From assembly GCA_030064955.1 (NCBI GenBank), contig JASJDW010000016.1, forward strand, positions 1-42,799: DNA of 42,799 bases, written 5' to 3'. This stretch comes from Crocosphaera sp. GTDB taxonomy: Bacteria; Cyanobacteriota; Cyanobacteriia; Cyanobacteriales; Microcystaceae. The notes below the pieces were generated by a model. The model worked only from the letters and a program-made list of their open reading frames with translations, made no database searches and was not told where the DNA came from. Below, in pieces: positions 18,493 to 28,603 of this stretch. The position numbers and the translations under genes were made by a program. How positions within the stretch are numbered: the first letter of the stretch is position 1; each line of letters starts with the position of its first letter.

Positions 18493-21009
18493 ATGTCAAG
18501 TGCTACCCCCAAAAGTTTAGAGAAATTTGTTGATTATTGTCGGCAATATATCACAGGAAAAGAGCGAAAAGAGGCGCAAGTTTTCTTAGATAGATTCTTT
18601 CAAGCATTTGGTCATCAAGGGGTATTAGAAGCGGGGGGAAGGTATGAGGAAGCGATTAAGAAAGGCAGTAAAAAAGGGAAGACTGGGTTTGCTGATTTAG
18701 TGTGGAAACCTCGCGTTTTAATTGAGATGAAAAAGCGGGGAGAATCCTTAGATAAACATTATGCTCAAGCCTTTGAATATTGGATGCGATTAGTCCCCGA
18801 TCGCCCTCGTTATGTCATTTTATGTAACTTCGATGAATTTTGGATTTTTGACTTTGATTCACAGATAGATGAACCGGTTGATATTGTCCCACTTACTGAG
18901 TTAAAAAATCGTGCTAGTGCATTTAATTTTATGGAGTTGGGAAACCGAACTCCTGTGTTTAAAAATAATCAAGTGGAGGTTACAGAAAAAGCAGCAAGAC
19001 GTATGGGGGAATTATTTAAAATTTTACAGAAACGGAGTAAAAAAGATAGTTTTAATGAGTTACAAGCACAGCGTTTTATCTTGCAATGTGTATTAGCGAT
19101 GTTTGCACAAGATCGAGGTTTATTACCAAGAGATTTATTTTTGTGTTGTGTGAAAGATTGTTGAAACGGAGCGAGTTCTTATGATGTTTTAGGGGGTTTA
19201 TTTCGGGAAATGAATCAACCTGGAAAAACCCCTGCTGGACAATATAAAGGAGTTAGTTATTTTAATGGAGGTTTATTTTCTGAGATACAACCGATAGAGT
19301 TAACGAGACGAGAATTGGAATTTTTAGAAGCAGCATCCCTTCAAGATTGGAATAAGATTCGACCTGCTATTTTTGGTAATATTTTTGAGGGGACAGCCAA
19401 TGAAGATGAACGTCATACTTATGGCATTCATTACACTTCAGAAGCGGATATTATGAAGATTGTTCGGCCTACTATTAGTCGTTATTGGGAGGAGAAAATA
19501 GAGGCAGCTAAAAACATTGGAGAATTGAATCAATTACAGTTAGAGTTACAAGGTTATACAGTGCTAGATCCAGCCTGTGGTTCGGGTAATTTTCTCTATG
19601 TGGCTTATCAAGAGTTAAAACGCATTGAACAGTTATTATTAAGCAAAATTTCTCAGCGTCGTAAGTCCAAAAATGAACAAATGCAGATGAGTTTTGTGAC
19701 ACCCAAACAGTTTTATGGGATGGATATTAATCCGTTTGCTGTGGAGTTGGCTAGGGTGACATTAATGATTGCTAGAAAAGTTGCGATCGATAAGTTCAAT
19801 TTGACAGAGAATCCTCTCCCTTTGGATAGTTTGGATGATAATATTGTTTGTCAAGATGCTTTATTTAGCGACTGGGTTAAAGCAGATGCGATTATCGGTA
19901 ATCCTCCTTTTTTGGGGGGTAAACATCTAAGAATCAATTTAGGAGATGATTATATTGATAAGGTTTTTAAGCAGTATTCAAAGGTTAAAGATTCTGTAGA
20001 TTTTTGTGCCTATTGGTTTCGATTAGCACATGAAAATATAGAGGAAAAAGGACGCGCCGGTTTAGTAGCAACGAACTCTATTAGTCAAGGAAAAAGTCGA
20101 GTTGCTGCATTGGATTATATTACTCACAATGGAGGTTATATTCATGAGGCTATTTCTACTCAACCTTGGTCTGGTGAAGCAAAGGTTCATGTTAGTATAG
20201 TTAATTGGTGTAAGCAAAAACCTGATCAATATTATTTAGATGATCATCAAGTAAGTCAGATTAATTCTTCTCTACAATCTCATATTGATGTTTCCATTGC
20301 CAACAAGTTAAAAGCAAACAAAAATAAAAGTTTTCAAGGTGTTATTCCTGTCGGTAAAGGATTTATTCTAACAGAAGAACAGGTTAATAGTTGGATTAAC
20401 AAAGACGCTAAAAATGAAGATGTCTTAAAATTGTTTTCAATGGGTTCTAATTTAGCCAAAAATCCTCATGGTCAACCGGATCGATGGATTATTGATTTTA
20501 ATAATATGTCCTTAGAAGATGCAAGTGATTATAGTTTACCTTTTGAACATATTAAGTTAACAGTTAAACCTGATAGAGATAATAATAGAGATAAAAAAGC
20601 CAAACAATTTTGGTGGAAATTTTTACGTCATCGTCCGGAAATGAGAAAAGTAATCAAAGATTTATCTTGTTATTTTACAGTTCCTAGAGTATCTAAATGG
20701 GCTATATTTATACCTGCATCTTTAACTTGGCTACCAGGTGACTTAAATATAGTTATTGCATCTGATGATTTTTATATCTTAGGTATCTTGACATCAAACA
20801 TTCATCGACTCTGGATAAAAGTGCAAAGTTCAACTTTGAAAGGTGACACTCGTTACACTCCTAAAACTTGTTTTGAAACCTTTCCCTTCCCCCAAAACCC
20901 TACATCTGAAATGGTTAATAATATTCGTAAAATAATGATACAACTCCATGACTATCGAACTCAACAAATGGAAAAGAAACAATGGGGAATAACCAAACTA
21001 TTGTATTAA
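18493..21009 (+). pseudogene. MmeI-like (Type IIG/IIL) restriction-modification enzyme with one internal TGA
   Basis: Two open pieces (to 19164 and from about 19165) lie in the same frame, separated only by TGA at 19162-19164. Read through, it gives about 838 residues, close to the MmeI family. The N-terminal nuclease has D-x9-E-x-K (ADLVWKPRVLIEMKK, with D, E and K at about 68, 78 and 80), as in MmeI. The methyltransferase has SAM motif DPACGSGNF (19567-19593) and catalytic NPPF (from 19900), and the C-terminal TPKTCFETFPFP segment is typical of the target-recognition part. The family cuts and methylates with one polypeptide. The TGA stands where TTA (Leu) would fit, so one substitution or a sequencing error explains it. 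If real, it is a recent inactivation. ATG 18493 is preferred over the TTG six bases upstream. Confidence 0.88.
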
Positions 21010-21444
21010 TTGTCCAGTTGTATAAGTTAACTGTATCTGGGACTATATTTTATGGTCTGGTAGTGAACATTTGTATTAATTATTCAGTTGTTCGAGTTTA
21101 CTGTATCTGAGACTGTATTTTATGGTTTAGTAGTGAGCATTTGTATTAATTGTCCAGTTGTTACAGTTAGCTATTTCTGAGACTATATTTTATGGTTTGG
21201 TAGTGAGCATTTGTATTAATTGTCCAGTTGTATAAGTTAACTGTATCTGGGACTATATTTTATGGTCTGGTAGTGAACATTTGTATTAATTATTCAGTTG
21301 TTCGAGTTAACTGTATCTGGGACTATATTTTATGGTTTGGTAGTGAGCATTTGTATTAATTGTCCAGTTGTTACAGTTAGCTATTTCTGAGACTATATTT
21401 TATGGTTTGGTGGTGAGCATTTGTATTAGTTATCCAGTTGTTAT
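21001..21444. repeat. Six 70-bp tandem repeats in a three-unit higher-order pattern
   Basis: Units start at 21001, 21071, 21141, 21211, 21281 and 21351, each exactly 70 bp and each beginning TTGTATTAAT, followed by a partial unit at 21421-21444. Unit 1 equals unit 4; units 2 and 5 differ at four positions; units 3 and 6 differ at one. The array is therefore a duplicated 210-bp ABC block. The first unit overlaps the end of the restriction gene and supplies its last two codons and stop. There are no spacers, so this is not a CRISPR array, and 70 is not a multiple of three, so it is not coding. Confidence 0.95.
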
Positions 21445-21779
21445 CAATAATGAATTATTAATTTTAGCCACACCTAGGATATATGTAACAGGGAAAAGGT
21501 GTTGGTTGATGATTAATCTTTAGATAAAGGTTGATATATACAATCTTGTTCTTGTTTCTTTTGTTAACTTTTACTTTTCCATAATTATGGTTTGTAGGCG
21601 CACAACTTCTCCATTATGTATATAGTATCATGTCAAGTCAAGAAAAAGCAAGAATTTTTTGGATAATTTTCTAATGAAATTTGTTGAGTAAATTAGGAAG
21701 ATAAAAAAATGTTCGATCTGTTACAGTTAAATTAATCATTGAGTAGCAACGATTGGCGTAACGTAACTTAATTAATCTC
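21445..21779. other. Non-coding region upstream of xdhC
   Basis: There is no gene, and AT-rich sequence follows the tandem repeats. Promoter elements for the xdhC-mocA pair are expected here, but I could not single out a convincing one. Confidence 0.5.
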
Positions 21780-22934
21780 ATGAGAGAAATTCATTCTATT
21801 TTGACAGCATTTTCCCAAGATAAAAACGAGAAAGAAACCTTATTTTTAGCCACAGTTGTTAAAGTTGAAGGATCTACTTATCGTCAACCTGGTGCAAAAA
21901 TGTTAATAACATCATCAGGAAAAATGATCGGTAGTATTAGTGGGGGTTGTTTAGAAAAAGATATCCTAGAACATACTCGTATTTCTATGACAGAAAATCA
22001 CTCTATTATTGTTACTTATGATACCAAAGCAGATGAAGATATTATCTGGGGGTTTGGACTCGGTTGTAATGGGGTGGTCAAAGTGTTAATTGAAAAGCTT
22101 GATCCAGATGATCAGTTAAACCCTTTAGGGTTAATTAATCACTGTTTCAAAACACAACAACCTGGAATAATCGCTACAGTTATTAATGTAGAAAGAAACG
22201 TTAATATTAAAGTAGGGCAACGTTTAAATCTCAGCTTAGATAATCAAGTTAACAGTAATATAAAAGACGATGATTTGAATTTAGTGTTATTGAAAGATGC
22301 TCAAACTTGTTTACAAAATCAACAGTCTAGTTTCTATTGCTATCAACTTTCGCAGGGTAAAATAGACGTTTTTTTTGAGTTCATTAAACCACCTCTTAAC
22401 TTAATGATTTTTGGTGCAGGCCGTGATGTAATTCCTGTAGTAGAATTAGCTAAAATTTTAGGCTGGAAAACAACAATTATTGATTGTCGTGCTAATCAAG
22501 AAACCAAAGAAAGGTTTATAATGGCTGATGAAATTATATTGACCCGTCGAGATATTTTAAAGCAACAAATATCCGTTAATGAGGATGTCATGGTTGTCAT
22601 CATGACTCATAATTATCTCGATGATTTAGAGATTCTCAAGCTACTGATTCCTTCTAATATAAAATATCTAGGATGTTTAGGATCAAAACAACGTAAAAGT
22701 AAGCTGTTAGAAGATTTAAACAAACAAGATTTTAACTATTCACCAGAGATGTTAGAAAAGTTATATGCACCCATAGGAATGGATATTGGTGCAGAAACGC
22801 CAGAAGCGATCGCTTTATCAATTATTACAGAAATTCAAGCTGTATTAACTGATCGTAATGGTGGGTTTTTAAAGCAACGAAATCAACCAATTCATACACC
22901 GAATAAAGTTAAGAAAGTCGAACTCAATATCTAG
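21780..22934 (+). CDS. xdhC: XdhC/CoxI-family molybdenum cofactor maturation protein
   Basis: The protein has 384 residues. The N-terminal XdhC/CoxI domain has VKVEGSTYRQPGAKML and SGGCLE (54-59). The C-terminal half is a Rossmann domain with MIFGAGRDVIPVVELAK and, later, MTHNYLDDLEILKLL and YLGCLGSKQRK. XdhC binds molybdenum cofactor, helps its sulfuration and delivers it to xanthine-dehydrogenase-type enzymes. The gene is followed after six bases by a MocA-like cytidylyltransferase, which fits supply of the cytosine-dinucleotide form of the cofactor. No molybdoenzyme gene lies in the window. Confidence 0.9.
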   Translation: MREIHSILTAFSQDKNEKETLFLATVVKVEGSTYRQPGAKMLITSSGKMIGSISGGCLEKDILEHTRISMTENHSIIVTYDTKADEDIIWGFGLGCNGVVKVLIEKLDPDDQLNPLGLINHCFKTQQPGIIATVINVERNVNIKVGQRLNLSLDNQVNSNIKDDDLNLVLLKDAQTCLQNQQSSFYCYQLSQGKIDVFFEFIKPPLNLMIFGAGRDVIPVVELAKILGWKTTIIDCRANQETKERFIMADEIILTRRDILKQQISVNEDVMVVIMTHNYLDDLEILKLLIPSNIKYLGCLGSKQRKSKLLEDLNKQDFNYSPEMLEKLYAPIGMDIGAETPEAIALSIITEIQAVLTDRNGGFLKQRNQPIHTPNKVKKVELNI

Positions 22935-22940
22935 AAAAAA

Positions 22941-23531
22941 ATGAATCAAAAAGTTAATATTGCTATTATTATTTTAGCTGCTGGATCTTCGACACGAATG
23001 GGTACCCCGAAACAACTATTACCCTATCAAGGATCGACCTTACTTTGTCATACCATTAAAATAGCCAAAGATTCAATTTGTCACCCCATTATAGTCGTTT
23101 TGGGAGCCAATGCAGACAAAATAAACACTGTAATTGATCCATCTTCTGTGTCAGTCATTGAGAATAAAAATTGGTCTTTAGGGATGGGTTCATCTATTGG
23201 TGTAGGAATTAATTTTATTAATAGTTATTCTGAAGCTATAGAAGCTGCTATTATTTGTGTTTGCGATCAACCTTTTTTAACAACAGAAATTATTAATAAT
23301 CTAGTGTTTGCCTATCAGACTCAGAAAAAGCCTATTATTGCTTGTAACTATGCAGATACTTACGGCGTTCCTGTTTTATTTCAGGCTAATTTTTTTTCTG
23401 AATTAGTTAGCTTACAAGAGAAAGGAGGAGCAAAAAAAATAATAAATAAATATAAAAAAGATGTATTCTTTATCTCTTTTTCACAGGGTATAATTGATAT
23501 TGATACTCCAGAAGATTACCACAAATTATAG
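22941..23531 (+). CDS. mocA: MocA-like molybdenum cofactor cytidylyltransferase
   Basis: The protein has 196 residues. The nucleotidyltransferase signature LAAGSSTRMGTPKQLLPY is at about 12-29, CVCDQPFLT holds the metal-binding Asp at about 107-115, and IDIDTPEDY is the usual C-terminal motif. MocA joins CTP to molybdopterin to make MCD cofactor. The pairing with xdhC, six bases apart, supports this over related sugar or MobA (GTP) transferases. It is convergent with the peptide-binding lipoprotein gene. Confidence 0.88.
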   Translation: MNQKVNIAIIILAAGSSTRMGTPKQLLPYQGSTLLCHTIKIAKDSICHPIIVVLGANADKINTVIDPSSVSVIENKNWSLGMGSSIGVGINFINSYSEAIEAAIICVCDQPFLTTEIINNLVFAYQTQKKPIIACNYADTYGVPVLFQANFFSELVSLQEKGGAKKIINKYKKDVFFISFSQGIIDIDTPEDYHKL

Positions 23532-23586
23532 GAAATTAAATTATCTTATGAGTCCATTAATAATTAACCTATTTTATAGTTTGAAA

Positions 23587-25323
23587 TCACTTAAAATTCC
23601 AATCTTTAATATTCCAAGTATTACGATCCCAAGGAGTTAATTCAAACCCTTGTAAACGGTTACTAATAGCAGTAACATCAGCCCGATGAACTAAGGGAAT
23701 AATAACAATATCATTCACTACGATATCATTCATTTTTATAAAAAGTTCTTGTCGTTTTTTAGGATCTAATTCTGTGGTTACAGCTTCCCATAATTGGTCA
23801 TATTCAGGATTACAATAACGGCTATAATTATTTCCCACCCAATTATTAGCTTTTTGGGGAATTTCGTCGCATTTGTAACCCTCCATATAATTAGTGGGAT
23901 CTGGACTATAATTCCCTGTGGTAAACATCTCTAAGTCAGCATAAAAATGCTCAACCGTATCATTATTTGAGGGATCACCAGAGAAGAAAATACTGGCATC
24001 AATACTTTTTAATTCTACCCCTATACCAATAGTCTGTAATCCTTGTTTTACGATTTCTTGAGTTTTTTGCCGTAGGGGATTAACTGATGTTTGAAATACC
24101 ACTTTCATCTCTATGCCATTTTTGTCTCTTGTCCCATTATTATTACTATCTTTCCATCCCGCTTTATCTAATAATTGTTGAGCTTTTTCTAAGTTAAATT
24201 CATAAGAAGTATTAGGTGAATTATATTCTTCTGGTAAAAGTAAAATATTATTTGCTGGTTGCCCTGTAATACCATATAATTGTTCACTAATCGTATCTCT
24301 ATCAATTGCTAAATTAAAGGCTTCTCGAACAGTTTTATCACTCAAAAAAGGATGGGGATTATTAATATTTGACCGCTCTCCATCCGCAGTTGCTTTATTA
24401 GGGTCAGAAAAATTCAATAAAATACGCTCACTTAATGTCCCTAAAATTGAAACAATTTTCCCTTTTCCTCCTGTTTCTAATTGTTGCAAAATAGGAGCTT
24501 CTACTTGTAGGTTAAAAGCATAGTCTGCATCCCCTGTTTGTAATACGGCACGTGCAGCAGAAGTTGCATCACCACCTCCTTTTAATTCAATGCGTTTAAA
24601 CCCTAATTCCTCAGCATTTCTGAAGTAAGAATTGGGTTCATAAATAACTACATCTCCAGGCTTAAATTCAACCACTTTATACGGACCTGTGCCAATCGGT
24701 CGTAAATTTGCAGGTGCTTGTCTGGCATTTTCTCCATTATATTTTTCATAAATATGACGGGGTAAAATTAATCCCGATGACCCAATAAAAAAACGATTCC
24801 AAGCGGGATTAACGATTTTAAATGTAATCTTAACTGTATGATCATCAATAGCTTCAACTGTCTCAATAATTTCATAATCTCCTGAACTGGTTGCTCCCAC
24901 TTTAGGATTACTTAAAAACTCATACGTAAAGACCACATCATCCGCAGTAAATGGGGTACCATCAGACCATTTTATATCTTGTTTTAATTTCCAACTAACA
25001 GACTTGCCATCCTCTGCAATACTGCCATTTTCAAACGTGGGAATTTCAGCAGCTAAAAAAGGAATTAATTCGCCATTTTTGTCATAACTCGCTAAGGGTT
25101 CTAAGGTAATTCGACTGGCTTCGGTATCTTTTAATCCTGTGGATAAGTGCGGGTTGAGAATAGTGGGAGCTTGCCAATATAATAACTTTAAAGTATCTTT
25201 GTCTGTTTGAGTATTTGTTGTGGTTGTGTTTCGGGAATTACAGCTACTTAAAACAAGAGAGGTTCCTAAACATAAAGATAATACCAAACGGCAAGAGTTA
25301 TAAGAAAATTGTTTCTTAAACAC
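23587..25323 (-). CDS. Peptide/oligopeptide ABC transporter substrate-binding lipoprotein (SBP family 5)
   Basis: The protein has 578 residues. A signal peptide ends in a lipobox LSSC, so Cys28 should be lipidated and the protein tethered to the membrane. The mature chain has the family 5 pattern: LNPHLSTGLKD at the start, WKLKQDIKWSDGTPFTADDVVFT, then GTGPYKVVEF, VREAFNLAIDRD and a C-terminal WNIKDW. The family captures peptides, or sometimes nickel or sugars, for an ABC importer. No permease or ATPase gene adjoins it, so its partners are elsewhere. It stands alone, convergent with mocA. Confidence 0.92.
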   Translation of the reverse strand: MFKKQFSYNSCRLVLSLCLGTSLVLSSCNSRNTTTTNTQTDKDTLKLLYWQAPTILNPHLSTGLKDTEASRITLEPLASYDKNGELIPFLAAEIPTFENGSIAEDGKSVSWKLKQDIKWSDGTPFTADDVVFTYEFLSNPKVGATSSGDYEIIETVEAIDDHTVKITFKIVNPAWNRFFIGSSGLILPRHIYEKYNGENARQAPANLRPIGTGPYKVVEFKPGDVVIYEPNSYFRNAEELGFKRIELKGGGDATSAARAVLQTGDADYAFNLQVEAPILQQLETGGKGKIVSILGTLSERILLNFSDPNKATADGERSNINNPHPFLSDKTVREAFNLAIDRDTISEQLYGITGQPANNILLLPEEYNSPNTSYEFNLEKAQQLLDKAGWKDSNNNGTRDKNGIEMKVVFQTSVNPLRQKTQEIVKQGLQTIGIGVELKSIDASIFFSGDPSNNDTVEHFYADLEMFTTGNYSPDPTNYMEGYKCDEIPQKANNWVGNNYSRYCNPEYDQLWEAVTTELDPKKRQELFIKMNDIVVNDIVIIPLVHRADVTAISNRLQGFELTPWDRNTWNIKDWNFK

Positions 25324-25751
25324 AGATAGAATACTTCCTCAGATAATTTGGTTTAGGCTAAATTGTAGCAGATCCCTGTCAGTATGGGTTTAATTGAGTA
25401 ATCAAGGAACAGGGAATAGAAAATCAGAAGAGGTTGTTAACCTGATCCAATAATTATTAATTAATAAGGGTTTCTACTGATAAATGATTATTTAGATATT
25501 TGTCTATGTTAAGGAATTTCTCGGAGTGATGATGAAGGGTTTTTAATGTTTTAAAACAAGATAAACTCAAGTAAATAAATTATAATAAGAGTATTAATTC
25601 TGATGTTTCAATCATCTAAAATTGATTGTTTCCAAGAAATTACTGAATTTTTATTAGACAAAGTTTATTGATATTACGTAATTTTACTTAGTCATATTAA
25701 ACAGTGTCAAAAAACTTTCATCCTATCTATTTAATTACTCAACTTAAACCC
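25324..25751. other. Non-coding region between the lipoprotein and TPR genes
   Basis: AT-rich, with no supported gene. It holds the promoters of the two divergent genes. An in-frame GTG at 25704 would lengthen the TPR protein by 16 residues, but it precedes the natural signal peptide and looks false. Confidence 0.5.
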
Positions 25752-26384
25752 ATGATAAACTCTTGTATTTCTCGTCTACTTACTATCACCTTATGTCTCA
25801 CTCCTGTTACCTTAACGCTCACCGCTCAACCCAGTTGGTCAGAAACCGAAAGTATCGAAACCACCATACAACGACTGACAGAAGCAGCTAAAATACAAAC
25901 GGAACAAGGCCAATCTCAAGAAGCGATCGCTACTTGGCAACAAGTTCTCGATATGGCTCAACAACACGATAAAAAAAATCTACAGGCTTTTGCTTTAGTG
26001 GGACTGGGTTTCAATTATCATGAACTCAAACAACCTTCTACTGCCTTAAGTTACTACCAGCAGGCCTTACCTATTGCTCAACGAAGTGGCGATCGCCGTG
26101 TAGTAGGTGCTGCTTTCAATAATATGGGGGCTTCCTATCAAAGTCTTGGACAATATCAAGAAGCCTTAACTTACTATCAACGGGCCCTACCCATTACTCA
26201 ACAGGTAGATAAACCCACAGATATCGCTAAAACTCTCAATAATATGGGAGAAATTTACAATTTAACAGGAAAAACATCAACCGCCTTGCAATACTACCAA
26301 GAAGCTTTATATATAGCCGAAAAAGCAGGTGATCCTATTTTACAACAAGCAATTCATAACAATATTGCTGCGATCGCAAACTAA
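25752..26384 (+). CDS. Secreted or periplasmic TPR protein
   Basis: From ATG 25752 the protein has 210 residues. It opens with a signal peptide (MINSCISRLLTITLCLTP...) and a likely cleavage site after AQPSWS. Four TPR-like helix pairs follow, with motifs AIATWQQVLDMAQQ, ALSYYQQALPIAQ, ALTYYQRALPITQ and ALQYYQEALYIAE, of the type seen in CHAT-linked and other cyanobacterial TPR proteins, about 40 residues apart. It should act as a protein-binding scaffold outside the cytoplasm. The partner is unknown. I preferred this start because it gives a proper signal peptide. Confidence 0.8.
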   Translation: MINSCISRLLTITLCLTPVTLTLTAQPSWSETESIETTIQRLTEAAKIQTEQGQSQEAIATWQQVLDMAQQHDKKNLQAFALVGLGFNYHELKQPSTALSYYQQALPIAQRSGDRRVVGAAFNNMGASYQSLGQYQEALTYYQRALPITQQVDKPTDIAKTLNNMGEIYNLTGKTSTALQYYQEALYIAEKAGDPILQQAIHNNIAAIAN

Positions 26385-26394
26385 AAAAATTCTC

Positions 26395-26462
26395 TCTTAC
26401 AATGTAAAGAAATCTTGCAATGTCCAAAAAGTTTTGTTAAGATTGTAATCAAGCACTTGACT
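26395..26462 (+). promoter_or_regulatory. Possible light-response sites and promoter upstream of hli
   Basis: TCTTACAATGT (26395-26405) recurs as TCTTGCAATGT (26413-26423), an 18-base direct repeat with one mismatch. A third TTACAAT copy is inverted at about 26441-26450. TTACA-type repeats resemble the HLR1 sites bound by RpaB before high-light genes, though HLR1 units are normally closer together. TTGACT at 26457-26462 could be a -35 box. No firm -10 was found. Confidence 0.35.
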
Positions 26463-26496
26463 TAATTGCATTTACCTAATACAGAGGTATATCACT

Positions 26497-26640
26497 ATGG
26501 ATAATCAAGAAACTAAATTCGGCTTCACCGCATTTGCTGAAAACTGGAATGGTCGTCTAGCTATGCTTGGCTTTGTCATTGGTATTGCTACCGAATATCT
26601 CACCGGACAAGGTATCCTTTCCCAGTTAGGCTTAATGTAA
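26497..26640 (+). CDS. hli: High-light-inducible protein (small CAB-like protein)
   Basis: A 47-residue protein. It has the single chlorophyll-binding helix of the family: FAENWNGRLAMLGFVIGIATEYLTG, with the conserved E-x-x-N-G-R-x-A-M-x-G motif that binds chlorophyll, and the usual GFTAFAE lead-in. It sits in the thylakoid membrane and protects the photosystems or chlorophyll-synthesis intermediates under excess light. A purine-rich ribosome site AGAGG (26483-26487) precedes the ATG, and a hairpin follows the stop. It appears monocistronic. Confidence 0.95.
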   Translation: MDNQETKFGFTAFAENWNGRLAMLGFVIGIATEYLTGQGILSQLGLM

Positions 26641-26648
26641 TCAAAAAG

Positions 26649-26669
26649 GGGTGAGTTGTTCACTCACCC
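26649..26669 (+). terminator. Hairpin after hli
   Basis: GGGTGAGT (26649-26656) pairs with ACTCACCC (26662-26669), an 8-bp stem with a 5-base loop, nine bases after the hli stop codon. Only a weak T-rich run follows (TCGTTCTATAT), so it is a terminator or a 3'-end stabiliser. Confidence 0.65.
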
Positions 26670-26756
26670 TCGTTCTATATACAGTACGGTCAATCGGATT
26701 GGATTATAGCCGTTCTCAGTCAAATTATATACACTTTTACCCTTTAGTAGCAGAGA

Positions 26757-28061
26757 TTAAAAATCTTGATGGGTAAAAGTTTTTGCATTTTTGCCGGAAT
26801 AGGTTGCAGCAACGTGACCTTTTCCGGTTACTTGGTATTTGTAGGTAACTAACCCTTCTAACCCCACAGGACCCCTCGGGGGCATTTTCTGGGTACTGAT
26901 GCCAACTTCTGCCCCAAAACCGTAGCGAAACCCATCTGCAAAGCGTGTTGAACAGTTATGATACACCCCAGCAGCATCTACTTGATTCATAAATAATTCT
27001 GCGCTATTTTTGTCTTCTGTAACAATAGCATCGGTATGTTTTGAACCATAAGTATTGATGTGATTAATGGCTGCTTCTAAGGATTCTACAATTTTAATCG
27101 ATAAAATTAAATCACTATATTCTGTCTTCCAATCTTGTTCCGTTGCTGCTTCAATATTGAGATAATTTTGAGTTAATTGATCTCCTCTTAATATAACTTG
27201 ATGGGAAGTTAAAGCATCAGCTATTTTAGGTAAAAATTGAGCAGCAATATCTTGGTGAACTAATAACGTTTCAATAGCATTACAAGCAGCAGGATATTGA
27301 GTTTTAGAATCCACTGTAATAGAGATTGCTGTTTCTAAGTCAGCTTTTTGATCAATATATAAGTGACAAATTCCGTCTGCATGACCTAACACGGGAATAT
27401 TCGTATTTTGTTGAATAAATCTCACAAATTCATTGGAACCTCTAGGAATAATTAAGTCAATATATTCATCTAATTCTAATAAGTTTCTAATTTCTTCACG
27501 GGTGGTTAATAACTGTACTGCTTCAGGACTCACTTTCGTTGTCTCTAAGGCTTCTCGGATAACTTTCACTAACGTTTGACAAGAGTTTAAAGCTTCTTTT
27601 CCTCCCTTTAAAATCACCCCATTGCCAGATTTTATAGCTAAACTGGTAATCTGAATTAACGCTTCTGGACGGGCTTCAAAAATGATGCCTAATACCCCTA
27701 AAGGACAACTCACTCGTTTTAAGATTAACCCTTCATCTAATTCTCTATGAATAGAAATATGTCCCACAGGATCGGGTAAATTAACAACATCTCTTACTCC
27801 TTTTATCGTTGCTTTAAGTTTCGTGTCTCCCAATTTCAAACGGTTATATAAAGGTTTAGAAATACCGTCATTTTCTGCGAGTTGACAATCAAGTTCATTA
27901 GCTTGAATAATATCGTTTGAAGCCGTTTCTAAAGCTTGTGCGATCGCTTGTATGGCTTGGTTGCGATCTTCTGTGGAAAGTCCCCCTAATTTTCGGGCTG
28001 CTTGAGCGGTTTTCTCAGCAATTTCTTTTAATAATAATGATTGAGAAGAATTAACTATCAT
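26757..28061 (-). CDS. proA: Glutamate-5-semialdehyde dehydrogenase (gamma-glutamyl phosphate reductase)
   Basis: The protein has 434 residues, normal for ProA. It reduces gamma-glutamyl phosphate with NADPH to glutamate semialdehyde in proline synthesis. Characteristic segments are [32 protein letters not shown], the catalytic-cysteine motif [14 protein letters not shown], and the C-terminal [28 protein letters not shown] (in pieces). The gene is alone; proB is not adjacent. Confidence 0.96.
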   Translation of the reverse strand: MIVNSSQSLLLKEIAEKTAQAARKLGGLSTEDRNQAIQAIAQALETASNDIIQANELDCQLAENDGISKPLYNRLKLGDTKLKATIKGVRDVVNLPDPVGHISIHRELDEGLILKRVSCPLGVLGIIFEARPEALIQITSLAIKSGNGVILKGGKEALNSCQTLVKVIREALETTKVSPEAVQLLTTREEIRNLLELDEYIDLIIPRGSNEFVRFIQQNTNIPVLGHADGICHLYIDQKADLETAISITVDSKTQYPAACNAIETLLVHQDIAAQFLPKIADALTSHQVILRGDQLTQNYLNIEAATEQDWKTEYSDLILSIKIVESLEAAINHINTYGSKHTDAIVTEDKNSAELFMNQVDAAGVYHNCSTRFADGFRYGFGAEVGISTQKMPPRGPVGLEGLVTYKYQVTGKGHVAATYSGKNAKTFTHQDF

Positions 28062-28170
28062 TGCTAATAATAATCATAATTTTACATAAGATTTGTATTA
28101 TACCAAGTCATACACAAAAAGCCTTATTTTATAGATATTCTTAACATTATCTCTAATTTTTGGAGCATCC

Positions 28171-28557
28171 TTATTTTATTTTCTCATTATAGTTAGGATT
28201 AAAAATTTTTTTATATTGCAAACTGGTTGAACCGAAGTTAATTAATAATCCCACAGAAAAATCATAAGCAACGACGTAATTTTTAGCTTGAGCAAGATGA
28301 ACATTTTCTAAATTGATTACAGCTTTGAGTTCAACTATAATTTTATTTTCTACAACAAAATCAGCCCGTCTTGTTCCCACATGGATACCTTCATAATAGA
28401 TCGCTTGTTCTTTTTCTCTCTCAAATGTTAAGCCTGCTTTTTGCAGTTCAATGGCTAAACATCTCTGATAAATAACTTCTTGAAACCCATTGCCCAATGT
28501 ATTATGAATTTTCATAGAGCAACCGATTACTTTATAGGTTACTTCTTCTAGTTTCAT
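28171..28557 (-). CDS. GxxExxY protein (PD-(D/E)XK-like)
   Basis: The protein has 128 residues. The family motif is GFQEVIY (about 24-30). The nuclease-like core follows with RADFVVENKIIVELKA, giving the D...E-x-K pattern, then AQAKNYVVAYDFSVGLLINFGS. The family is widespread and often embedded next to short repeats; its role is not settled, with a nuclease-like function suggested by the fold. A long inverted repeat stands 47 bases upstream of the start (28604-28760). Confidence 0.9.
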   Translation of the reverse strand: MKLEEVTYKVIGCSMKIHNTLGNGFQEVIYQRCLAIELQKAGLTFEREKEQAIYYEGIHVGTRRADFVVENKIIVELKAVINLENVHLAQAKNYVVAYDFSVGLLINFGSTSLQYKKIFNPNYNEKIK

Positions 28558-28603
28558 TTATTTATTATAAAAGTGATGGTGTAGTGTAGATAGCTTACTA
28601 ATT

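Noticed and set aside
21001-21444. CRISPR array
   Set aside because: Units abut directly with no spacers, and no cas genes are present.
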